Below are positions 56,415 through 64,000 of a stretch of DNA of 64,000 nucleotides, in pieces. How positions within the stretch are numbered: position 1 is the first letter of the stretch; the number at the start of each line of letters is the position of its first letter. The DNA lies in the NCBI RefSeq assembly GCF_014202945.1, contig NZ_JACHHW010000003.1, positions 1-64,000 of the forward strand. The letters are read 5' to 3'. Origin of the DNA: Zhongshania antarctica. Lineage in GTDB: Bacteria; Pseudomonadota; Gammaproteobacteria; Pseudomonadales; Spongiibacteraceae. A model generated the notes under the pieces. It was not told the DNA's origin and made no database searches. It was given only the letters and a program-made list of their open reading frames with translations. The translations under genes and the position numbers were made by a program.

Positions 56415-56440
56415 ATAGTAAGCAGCTATGGTATCTATGA
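56415..56440. promoter_or_regulatory. possible OxyR half-site upstream of dps
   Basis: ATAG-N7-CTAT at 56415-56429 fits one half of the OxyR consensus exactly; the second half is only partly kept. dps is a known OxyR target in other gammaproteobacteria. Confidence 0.35.
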
Positions 56441-56516
56441 TAATTTAAAATTTTAGATATGCATATGCTTTTGCTAGTCTGACACCAAGACTTACAAATT
56501 AACAGGAGCACATATC

Positions 56517-56987
56517 ATGAAAAATATTGATATTGGAATTAGCGAAGCGAATCGTGAAGAAATTGCCGGGAGCCTTAAAGCTTTATTGGCTGATTCCTAC
56601 ACCTTGTATCTGCAAACTCACAATTTTCATTGGAATGTGACGGGGCCGCGCTTCCGTGATCTCCACCTTATGTTTGAAGAACATTACACCGAATTGGCCG
56701 TCGCAGTGGATGATATTGCCGAACGTATTCGTACTTTAGATGTGGCAGCGCCGGGCACCTATAAGGAGTTTGCGCGTTTGAGCTCAATTGAAGAAGTTGA
56801 TGGAGTGCCGTCGGCCGAGGACATGGTAGATACGCTTACCCGTGGCCATGAACAGGTGGTAAAGACCTGTAGAGCGGCGCTAAAAGTGGCTCAGCAGGGC
56901 GATGACGAGTCGACGGCCGCATTGGTATCTGATCGCATGCGTATACACGAGAAAACAGCGTGGATGCTGCGCGCCATTAATAAGTGA
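56517..56987 (+). CDS. dps: Dps-family ferritin-like DNA protection protein
   Basis: 156 residues, four-helix bundle, with inter-subunit ferroxidase residues in [13 protein letters not shown] and [13 protein letters not shown]. Stores iron oxidised by H2O2 and protects DNA. AGGAG precedes ATG 56517 by 8 bases. Followed by a hairpin (GCGCACGC 56998-57005 / GCGTGCGC 57017-57024) lacking a U tract. Confidence 0.95.
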   Translation: MKNIDIGISEANREEIAGSLKALLADSYTLYLQTHNFHWNVTGPRFRDLHLMFEEHYTELAVAVDDIAERIRTLDVAAPGTYKEFARLSSIEEVDGVPSAEDMVDTLTRGHEQVVKTCRAALKVAQQGDDESTAALVSDRMRIHEKTAWMLRAINK

Positions 56988-57070
56988 TGTCAATGTTGCG
57001 CACGCTACACCGTTTGGCGTGCGCGCGGTCTAGTTCGATTTGGCCTAGCGCTGCTCTGCTAGGATGACTG

Positions 57071-58207
57071 TTAGCTTGAATAGGCCGGGCTACTATTATT
57101 ACTGCGCTTTACGCTGTACATCTTGTAATCGGCAACCTTGAGTAAGTTCTCGTAATCTTTGCCATGTTTCGGGTAGATCGCGTAGCCAATGCTGGCCGAT
57201 ATTTGGTAATTTATGTTTTCCAAGGTGAGGGGTTTTGCCAAGGCTTCTGAGTAAGATGAAATTTTTGTTTTAATCACTTCGCTATCGCCGAGCCCTCGCA
57301 AAAGCATGCTGAACTCGTCACCACCGAGGCGAGCAACAATGTCGGTAGCTCTGCTCTGTGCGCGCAAACGTTTGGCAAACTCCATCAAAATGATGTCGCC
57401 GCAGTGATGGCCTAAAGTGTCATTAATATTTTTAAAGTCATTTAAATCAAAATACAAAACGCAGAATGACGTGTTGTTTATACTTGCGTCGAAAATAGCG
57501 CGTTCTATTTCGTTGATAAAATACCGCCGATTAGCCAGCCCGGTAAGGCTGTCGTGGTTTGCTAAGTGTATGAATTTACTATGTTCATTTTCAAAGAGCG
57601 CCCGTAATCTGCGAGTCGAAATGTCGTAGTACACGGTAATGAAAATGATAAATGCGGTAGCCGTAAAAATGCCGACAAATTCGGCCAAAATTGCAGTCTC
57701 TGGGGCGATTGCATTTGCAAAAACTATCCCAGCCTTGGCTGCAATGTAGAAAGCAGTGCTAAAAACCAAGATGATAACACTCCAGATTATACCTGCACGT
57801 GTGCTAATGCTGAGGGTGGCGAGCGCGGGCATAATGATGGCGCAGGGGACCATTGGTGAATAGATGCCGCCGGTATTTAGCACTATATGCAATAAGCCTA
57901 AGCTAAGGGTGGTAATAAAAAGGTTTAAGGCCAAAATTTGGCGGCCAGTAAAGCGAAGAGTGAGCAGGGCGACGACGATACCGAATATGGATGTTAGCGA
58001 AAAAACCGTGAGTAGCCGGCGGCTTTCTATTTCAATATCAAAGCCAAGCTGACTGATAAGAACAACGGCGGCAATGTATAGAAGTGTCCCCCATAGCACG
58101 CAAACGACAAAGCGGTTGCGGTGCCGTTGGTAATTACTTATATCAGGAGTCTGCGGTAGCCATGGTTCAATAAGGGAACCGCGAAAAAGGCCTAGGATTT
58201 TTTGCAT
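57071..58207 (-). CDS. membrane diguanylate cyclase (GGDEF), paralogue 1
   Basis: 378 residues from ATG 58207 (MQKILGLF), which aligns with its paralogue. Six hydrophobic segments (about 30-190) are followed by a GGDEF domain with intact RLGGDEFSML and the inhibitory RxxD site five residues before it (RATD). Synthesises c-di-GMP. An alternative ATG at 58249 would add 14 residues. Confidence 0.92.
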   Translation of the reverse strand: MQKILGLFRGSLIEPWLPQTPDISNYQRHRNRFVVCVLWGTLLYIAAVVLISQLGFDIEIESRRLLTVFSLTSIFGIVVALLTLRFTGRQILALNLFITTLSLGLLHIVLNTGGIYSPMVPCAIIMPALATLSISTRAGIIWSVIILVFSTAFYIAAKAGIVFANAIAPETAILAEFVGIFTATAFIIFITVYYDISTRRLRALFENEHSKFIHLANHDSLTGLANRRYFINEIERAIFDASINNTSFCVLYFDLNDFKNINDTLGHHCGDIILMEFAKRLRAQSRATDIVARLGGDEFSMLLRGLGDSEVIKTKISSYSEALAKPLTLENINYQISASIGYAIYPKHGKDYENLLKVADYKMYSVKRSNNSSPAYSS

Positions 58208-58356
58208 CTCGAGTTTTCTCAAGGTAGATACGTATAGTGGACATTCCATTGATCACTACACCAAAAAATCTTAGTGTTACGTAGCGATCGGCCATCATAA
58301 TCAAAAATTATCGTTGTCGCTACCTTGGACTTGTAGATGATTTTACTATGCGAATA

Positions 58357-59502
58357 TTAGGCTTTACGGTGCAGTGTGCTTCTCATGTTGGTGTTTTGAC
58401 CGCGCTTGACCTGATACATTTTTTGGTCAGCGACCTGAAGTAGCGTTTCATAGTCAGTGCCATGCTCGGGATAGGCCGCATAGCCAATACTTGCCGATAT
58501 TTGATAGGGTGTGTTTTCTAAGAGCAAGGGCGCGTCGAGCACTTGCGAGTAGTTATGTATTTTTTGTTTAATTGCTTCCGCGTCAGTGAGGCCGGGTAGG
58601 ATAATACAGAATTCATCTCCGCCGAGACGGGCAATTAGGTCACTGCTGCGATTGAGCTTGCTTAGTCGCAATGCAAATTCTAGCAATACTTGGTCGCCGC
58701 TGTGATGGCCGAGATTGTCGTTAATCTTTTTGAAATTGTTCAAATCAAAATACAAAATACAGAATCTGCTTTTATCAATTCGGGCCTTGGCGATTACCGC
58801 TTCTATTTCATTTATAAAATAACGGCGGTTGGCTAAACCAGTTAGGCTGTCGCGATGTGCTAGTTGAACAAATTGAAGGTGTTCGGCGTTAAATAACTCG
58901 TGTAGTTTCTTAGATGATATTTCAAAATAGATAATAATAAATAGCGTTAATGAAGCGGCGGTTAACAAACTCGAAAACTCGGCTACTGCCATATTTTGCG
59001 GCGAAATTATATTGGTGAAAACATAGCCGTAATTTGCAGCAATGAATAAAAGCGAGGCTGCAGCGACTACGATAAGGCTCCAAATAGCACCGGCTACGGC
59101 GCCAATACTAAGGGTTGCTAGGGCCGGTATGGCAATAACGCAGGGGTTGACTGGTGACTGAACACCGCCAGTTTGCACGCTAACTAAAGCTAATCCTGCG
59201 CTAAGGGTGGCAATGAATATATTGAGCGCGGCAATTCGTTGGCCGCTAAAGCGAATGGTGAATAGCGCGAGTAATATGCCGCTACCGAGAATGCTTGAAA
59301 AGCGGATGATCAGCGCCTTTCCTAGTGGATCGAGCGGCAAGAATAAGTGGCTGCTGACGATGAGTGCGCAGGTGTATGTAAAGGTACTGAGCAAGACGCT
59401 AATAACAAATCGGTTAGACGATTTTTGGTAATCAGACTGTTCAGGTGCATTTGGCAGCCACAATTGAATAATAGGTTTTGTTAGTCGCGCTAATACTTCC
59501 AT
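58357..59502 (-). CDS. membrane diguanylate cyclase (GGDEF), paralogue 2
   Basis: 381 residues, same plan as the gene at 57071: LWLPNAP at the start, six membrane segments, then RLGGDEFCII with RSSD inhibitory site. The pair is a tandem duplication that diverged across the membrane part and keeps the catalytic part. 149 bases lie between the genes. Confidence 0.92.
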   Translation of the reverse strand: MEVLARLTKPIIQLWLPNAPEQSDYQKSSNRFVISVLLSTFTYTCALIVSSHLFLPLDPLGKALIIRFSSILGSGILLALFTIRFSGQRIAALNIFIATLSAGLALVSVQTGGVQSPVNPCVIAIPALATLSIGAVAGAIWSLIVVAAASLLFIAANYGYVFTNIISPQNMAVAEFSSLLTAASLTLFIIIYFEISSKKLHELFNAEHLQFVQLAHRDSLTGLANRRYFINEIEAVIAKARIDKSRFCILYFDLNNFKKINDNLGHHSGDQVLLEFALRLSKLNRSSDLIARLGGDEFCIILPGLTDAEAIKQKIHNYSQVLDAPLLLENTPYQISASIGYAAYPEHGTDYETLLQVADQKMYQVKRGQNTNMRSTLHRKA

Positions 59503-59981
59503 GTATTACAATCCATTGTGATCGACGATGATGGTGTCGTCGCGCTGATATTATTATGTGTCTGCGGCGTACATTTGGGCTGCTAAGCATAATAGTATAG
59601 ATTTGTGCCCGCAGATCATAGCCTAGGAGTTTAGTCCATTGGGGTGGCCGGTTTTGACGAAAGCCCGTGAATTCTTAGTTGCCCTATGTTGTCCCCTGCC
59701 CTACCTGGGCCGGGAGTGCACTGCGGCCTAGCTTGAGTTCTGCTTTGAATTTCAAGTTCGACGTCTTAGGTTTGTGGCTGATGTGATTAGCCTTAACTTA
59801 CTACAACATGGAGCTGATCTAGCGGCTGGGGGCTGCGTATACAGATGATTTAGTCATTTGAGCGTAAGATGGCTGGGCAGAGGCATTGGCAAGGGCCTCG
59901 ATAAGAAGAAACGGCTAGTATTAAAGATGATCTGCGTCATAGCCAACGGCTCAAACCGAAAAATTATGGGACAGCAATACA
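59503..59981. other. long intergenic region without a clear gene
   Basis: 479 bases. It should hold the promoter of the leftward GGDEF gene and one for the rightward fusion gene. Small frames inside lack a ribosome binding site or protein-like composition. I see no terminator, tRNA or repeat. A conserved small RNA is possible but unsupported. Confidence 0.5.
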
Positions 59982-62138
59982 ATGAAAACAAAATTACTAT
60001 TACTTGTGGTCGTGGTAATTGCCATTGCCGGTTTTTTTATCGCCGATCTCGACCACTATTTCTCTTTGGCGGGCGCGCGTGCACTCCAGGGGGAGGTGCT
60101 GGTGTGGCGAACTGAGCAGCCATTGCTGTTGGCAGCGATAATGTTTGTTGTCTATGTCGCGATTGCCGCGCTGTCGCTACCCGGCGCAGCGGTGATGACG
60201 CTATTGGTGGGCGCCAGCTTTGGCTTGGGGTGGGGGCTGTTGATTGTGTCCTTCGCTTCGAGTCTTGGCGCAACACTGGCCTTTTTAATGACGCGCTATA
60301 TTCTTCGCGATAGCGTGCAGGCGCGCTTTGGCGAGCGCTTACAGACTGTTAACGACGGCGTTGAGCGTGACGGTATGTTTTATCTGTTCAGCTTGCGGTT
60401 GGTGCCGGTTTTTCCATTCTTTTTGATCAATATGCTGATGGGGCTTACACCGATCAAAACCCGTCAATTTTATTGGGTGAGCCAGCTGGGGATGCTGCCG
60501 GGAACGGTGATTTTTGTAAACGCGGGTAGTCAGCTAAGTGAGTTAAACAGTCTGTCAGGAATATTGTCGCCGATGTTGCTGGCGTCATTCGCGCTATTAG
60601 GCGTGTTCCCTTTTATTGCCAAGTGGCTGTTGGCGGTGATTAAGGCGCGTAGGATATACGCCGCATGGCAGCGGCCCGCGAAATTTGACCGCAACTTGAT
60701 TGTGATTGGCGCTGGTGCGGCAGGTTTGGTGAGCTCCTATATCGGCGCTGCCGTTAAAGCTAAGGTGACCTTGATTGAGTCACATAAAATGGGGGGTGAC
60801 TGCCTGAATTATGGCTGCGTACCGAGCAAGGCACTAATAAAAACGGCCAAAGTGATTAATCAGCAGCGCCACGGTAAAGCCTATGGTTTACCGGGTGAAA
60901 TCCCTAGTTTTGATTTCAGAGTGGTCATGGCGCGGATCAAGGCGGTTATTGCACATATTGAGCCTCATGACAGTATTGCGCGCTACACCGATTTAGGTGT
61001 CGAGGTTATTGAGGGCTATGCCAAACTGCTAGACCCGTGGACGGTAGAAATCACCTTGAACAATGGCGGCAGCCAGCGCCTCACCGCGCGTGCAATCATC
61101 ATTGCCGCTGGTGCTCAGCCTGCCGTGCCGCCATTACCGGGTTTGGATGATGTTGATTATTTAACTAGCGATACCCTGTGGGATGCGTTGGCTGATCAGT
61201 CAGAACCACCAAAACGCCTTGTGGTGCTAGGCGGTGGGCCAATTGGCTGCGAATTGGCCCAGGCCTTCGCGCGGCTGGGTTCTGCGGTGACCCAAGTCGA
61301 GATGTTGCCTAGGGTGATGATGCGCGAGGATGAAGAGGTTGCGGCGGCAGTCACTGAGTCACTTACCGCCGATGGCGTCACAGTGCTGACGAATACAAAG
61401 GCGTTGCGCTGTGAACAAACCGGCGGGCTAAAGCAGCTGATTGTTCTCAACGCCCACGGTGAGGAAGAGGCAATCGTTTTTGATACCTTGATTTGCGCAG
61501 TTGGTCGCAGTGCGCGACTTACTGGCTATGGTCTCGAGACCCTCGGTATTGATACTGCGCGTACGGTTAAAACCAATGACTATTTAGAAACAATTTACCC
61601 CAATATTCTCGCTGCGGGAGATGTTGCCGGGCCGTACCAGTTTACCCATGTCGCCGCACATCAAGCGTGGTACGCAGCAGTGAATGGCTTATTTGGTGGC
61701 TTTAAAAAGTTTAAGGCAGATTACTCGGTGATCCCATGGGTGACTTATGTCGACCCGGAAGTCGCGCGCGTGGGTTTGAGTGAGGCCGAGGCGACCGAGC
61801 AGGGTATTGCTTATGAAGTGAGCCGCTATGGAATAGACGATTTAGACCGCGCAATTTGTGACAGTCACGCCGTGGGTTTCATCAAAGTGCTGACGGTGCC
61901 GGGCAAAGATACGATCTTGGGTGTATGTATTATGGGTGCCCAGGCCGGTGAATTACTTGCTGAGTATGTGTTGGCGATGAAGCACGGTTTAGGTCTGAAA
62001 AAAATCTTGGGCACGATTCACAGCTACCCAAGTATGGCCGAAGCCAATAAATACGTGGCGGGGGAGTGGCAAAAATCCCATGCGCCGGAATGGGCGTATA
62101 AATATTTAGTGGCGTTTCATCGTTGGCGCAGGGGTTAA
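59982..62138 (+). CDS. TVP38/TMEM64 - FAD disulfide oxidoreductase fusion
   Basis: 718 residues. Residues 1-225 are a TVP38/DedA-type membrane domain (LSLPGAAVMTLLVGASFG, FLINMLMGLTPIKTRQFYWVS shortened to its core). Residues about 235-715 are a mercuric reductase/lipoamide dehydrogenase-like enzyme: FAD-binding VIGAGAAGLVS, redox pair GGDCLNYGCVPSKAL, NAD-binding VVLGGGPIGCELA, and C-terminal HSYPSMAEANKY. The two exist as separate neighbouring genes in some bacteria. Electrons from NAD(P)H may be delivered to a membrane substrate; substrate unknown. Confidence 0.9.
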   Translation: MKTKLLLLVVVVIAIAGFFIADLDHYFSLAGARALQGEVLVWRTEQPLLLAAIMFVVYVAIAALSLPGAAVMTLLVGASFGLGWGLLIVSFASSLGATLAFLMTRYILRDSVQARFGERLQTVNDGVERDGMFYLFSLRLVPVFPFFLINMLMGLTPIKTRQFYWVSQLGMLPGTVIFVNAGSQLSELNSLSGILSPMLLASFALLGVFPFIAKWLLAVIKARRIYAAWQRPAKFDRNLIVIGAGAAGLVSSYIGAAVKAKVTLIESHKMGGDCLNYGCVPSKALIKTAKVINQQRHGKAYGLPGEIPSFDFRVVMARIKAVIAHIEPHDSIARYTDLGVEVIEGYAKLLDPWTVEITLNNGGSQRLTARAIIIAAGAQPAVPPLPGLDDVDYLTSDTLWDALADQSEPPKRLVVLGGGPIGCELAQAFARLGSAVTQVEMLPRVMMREDEEVAAAVTESLTADGVTVLTNTKALRCEQTGGLKQLIVLNAHGEEEAIVFDTLICAVGRSARLTGYGLETLGIDTARTVKTNDYLETIYPNILAAGDVAGPYQFTHVAAHQAWYAAVNGLFGGFKKFKADYSVIPWVTYVDPEVARVGLSEAEATEQGIAYEVSRYGIDDLDRAICDSHAVGFIKVLTVPGKDTILGVCIMGAQAGELLAEYVLAMKHGLGLKKILGTIHSYPSMAEANKYVAGEWQKSHAPEWAYKYLVAFHRWRRG

Positions 62139-62152
62139 TTGGGGAGATTAAT

Positions 62153-62956
62153 ATGCATAGACTAACGCAGCTCGGCTTAATCTTATTGCTGTTGTGCTCG
62201 CCACTTTATGCCGCCGACGTTTCCCATGGTCAGTGGCATCAATTGCTTCAAGATCATGTGCAAATGGCACCAAATGGTCAGCATAGTCAGGTCGATTACG
62301 CGGCGATACAGCGCAATGAAGTGATATTAGATGGGTATTTGGCGCGGTTAGCCAAGGTGGAGAAAAGGGTGTTTGATAGTTGGTCTGATGACAGTCAGCT
62401 CGCATTTTTAATCAATGCCTACAATGCTTGGACGGTAAAGTTGATTTTGTCGCGCTACCCGAAACTCGATTCGATAAAAGATATTGGGTTTTTATGGTCT
62501 TCGCCGTGGCAAAAAAACTTTATTCCTTTGTTGGGTGAAACCCGCAGCCTCGACGACATAGAGCACAAATTAATTCGTGGGACAGGCCGTTACGGGGAAC
62601 CCCGTATTCATTTTGCGGTGAATTGCGCCAGTATAGGTTGCCCGGCTTTATTAAATAGGGCGTATAAAGCCGAGACCTTGGACGCTCAGTTAGACGCAGT
62701 TACCCGCAATTTTTTGAGTGATAGGCAGCGCAATGGCGTGAGGAAAGGGGTGTTGCGCGTATCACCAATTTTTAAGTGGTATGTACAAGATTTCAGCAAA
62801 GGCTGGCAAGGTGCACATTCCCTGCGTGAATACCTCGCCATGTATGCCAAGGCGCTGGGCTTGAGCGACGCCGAAAAGGCGCAACTTATTTCCGGAAAGC
62901 TTGCCATAGATTACAGTGATTACAATTGGGCCCTGAATGACCTTGGTAATAAATAA
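62153..62956 (+). CDS. DUF547 secreted protein
   Basis: 267 residues: signal peptide (about 1-20, ending LYA-AD) and the DUF547 core (AFLINAYNAWTVKLIL, IHFAVNCASIGCPAL). No enzyme function is established. GGGGAG lies 7 bases before ATG 62153. Common neighbour of TVP38/mercuric reductase fusions. Confidence 0.88.
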   Translation: MHRLTQLGLILLLLCSPLYAADVSHGQWHQLLQDHVQMAPNGQHSQVDYAAIQRNEVILDGYLARLAKVEKRVFDSWSDDSQLAFLINAYNAWTVKLILSRYPKLDSIKDIGFLWSSPWQKNFIPLLGETRSLDDIEHKLIRGTGRYGEPRIHFAVNCASIGCPALLNRAYKAETLDAQLDAVTRNFLSDRQRNGVRKGVLRVSPIFKWYVQDFSKGWQGAHSLREYLAMYAKALGLSDAEKAQLISGKLAIDYSDYNWALNDLGNK

Positions 62957-62967
62957 GGTAAATAACC

Positions 62968-63666
62968 ATGAGTTTGTGCGACTCGGATGCGGTGCTGTCG
63001 GTCATTATTCCAGTACTCAATGAGGCGGTGGGTTTGCCGACCTTATTGACCGAGTTGACCGAGCAATGTGGCCAATGTCCGGATGCAGTCGAGATCATTT
63101 TTGTTGATGGCGGGAGCAGCGATGCGTCGACAGCATTGATAGCGGCAAGTGGATTTCGACTAGTCGCGGGGCCGCGAGGACGCGCTCGGCAAATGAATGT
63201 CGGCGCGTCGCTGGCGTCGGGGAATTACCTTTTGTTTTTACATGCCGACACCCAGCTGCCAAAGCACGCTTTTGACCGTGTTATTTGCGTTCTGGAGTCT
63301 GGGCTGTGGGGGCGTTTTGATGTGCGTATTCGCGGTAAGGCGCAGATGTTTAAAGTGATTTCCTGGTTTATGAACTGGCGGTCTCGGCTCAGTGGTATCG
63401 CTACCGGTGATCAAGCCATTTTTGTAAGAGAAGCCGCATTCATTGAAGTGGGTGGTTTTCCTGATCAGCCGCTAATGGAAGATATTGCGCTGTCGAGCTT
63501 GCTGCGCGAGCGCGAGGCGCCGGTGTGTTTGCGCAACAAAGTAGAAACCTCGGGACGGCGCTGGCAGGAGCGCGGTGTGTGGCGCACTATTTTATTGATG
63601 TGGCGGCTGCGTTACCTCTATTGGCGGGGCGTACCTGCTGAGCAGTTGGCTAGTCGATATGAATAG
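62968..63666 (+). CDS. TIGR04283-type family 2 glycosyltransferase
   Basis: 232 residues: SVIIPVLNEAVGLPTLL, IIFVDGGSSDAS, GPRGRARQMNVGA and FLHADTQLP (metal-binding). This subfamily is found in arsenosugar-type clusters together with TIGR04282 and DUF547. It begins 11 bases after the DUF547 gene. Confidence 0.88.
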   Translation: MSLCDSDAVLSVIIPVLNEAVGLPTLLTELTEQCGQCPDAVEIIFVDGGSSDASTALIAASGFRLVAGPRGRARQMNVGASLASGNYLLFLHADTQLPKHAFDRVICVLESGLWGRFDVRIRGKAQMFKVISWFMNWRSRLSGIATGDQAIFVREAAFIEVGGFPDQPLMEDIALSSLLREREAPVCLRNKVETSGRRWQERGVWRTILLMWRLRYLYWRGVPAEQLASRYE

Positions 63667-63678
63667 TTTTTTGTCACT

Positions 63679-64000
63679 ATGACCGCTACAAAACCTCGAA
63701 TAATACTCCAATTATTTGCCAAGGCACCGCGGGCAGGATTTGCCAAAACCCGTTTGATCCCTGCTTTGGGTGCGGCGGGTGCAGCGGCACTCGCCAAGCG
63801 CATGCTGGAAAATACCTTGGCGGAATGTCAGCGAACATTGGTTCAGGTGAACGATGACTACCGGCTTGCCGTTGAATTGTGGGCGGCGCCAGACATCGCT
63901 GCGCCTGCGTGGGCAGCTATTCAACTGCCGAGCTCGATTCACCCGTTAAGTCAGCCTGTCGGCGACTTAGGCGCACGCATGGCCACTGCTGCTGAGCAAG
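63679..64000 (+). CDS. TIGR04282-type glycosyltransferase, partial
   Basis: Open at the window edge; 107 residues seen. Starts at ATG 63679 with LQLFAKAPRAGFAKTRLIPALG, the usual nucleotide-sugar-binding opening of the TIGR04282 (CofC/MobA-like) family. Lies 12 bases after the TIGR04283 gene. It was found by direct translation of the + strand. Confidence 0.8.
   Translation, partial: MTATKPRIILQLFAKAPRAGFAKTRLIPALGAAGAAALAKRMLENTLAECQRTLVQVNDDYRLAVELWAAPDIAAPAWAAIQLPSSIHPLSQPVGDLGARMATAAEQ

Noticed and set aside
59503-59981. Mobile-element remnant or structured RNA in the long gap
   Set aside because: No inverted ends, target duplication, transposase fragment or stable stem with U tract could be found by eye.

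Overview
The window is about 50% G+C, with dense genes, many ATGA/GTGA overlaps and no tRNA, rRNA, CRISPR array or insertion sequence that I can recognise. Gene content points to a marine gammaproteobacterium of the Spongiibacteraceae / Cellvibrionales / Marinobacter kind: a Maqu_2220-type fatty acyl reductase beside a WS/DGAT wax ester synthase, a high-molecular-weight FabG opposite a thiolase, a LuxO-type sigma54 activator, and a pqi/let MCE operon. The genus is inferred from gene content only.

Positions 1-8317 hold part of a Tad-like pilus locus: a small pilin-like protein, two nearly identical cpaB/rcpC copies, the ATPase cpaF/tadA, the platform genes tadB and tadC, and two 417-residue cysteine-rich proteins with pilin-type N-termini. 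All three pilin-like proteins share an unusual prepilin-like motif (GFIxTxEL, Glu at +6). No secretin, TadZ or prepilin peptidase is visible; they may lie left of the window.

Positions 8318-19812 are signalling: an EAL phosphodiesterase, a cytoplasmic hybrid kinase, a receiver-Hpt protein, a LuxO-like sigma54 activator, a DUF4404 protein, and an operon of OprP-like porin, PhnD-like binding protein and membrane hybrid kinase. Five good -24/-12 (sigma54) promoters lie upstream of cpaB copy 1, cpaB copy 2, the EAL gene, the receiver-Hpt/luxO pair and the porin operon. Each is preceded, 90-180 bp upstream, by an inverted repeat WTGC-N3/5-GCRW that resembles the Vibrio LuxO site. My main inference is that the LuxO-like protein controls pilus, c-di-GMP and sensor genes together.

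Positions 19838-32267 are housekeeping and transport genes: VIT1/CCC1 and TerC proteins, a lipase-like hydrolase, a macro domain protein, a TlpA lipoprotein, arsC-wrbA-DUF2069-sppA, glpE, a diacylglycerol kinase and an RND efflux pair. Positions 32419-37460 are an envelope lipid operon (cls, two single-domain pqiA genes, a six-MCE-domain protein). Positions 37707-43506 hold MaoC, amidohydrolase, hemolysin III, thioesterase and DEAD-box helicase genes, followed by chrA and then the wax ester pair (44807-48250). Positions 48512-56341 hold redox and Nudix genes, a transglycosylase, an EF-hand protein with a Cnr-like ECF sigma operon, FabG and thiolase, and a Kazal-like lipoprotein. From 56517 come dps, two paralogous diguanylate cyclases, and a cluster (TVP38-flavoprotein fusion, DUF547, two glycosyltransferases) of the type linked to arsenosugar synthesis, cut by the right edge.
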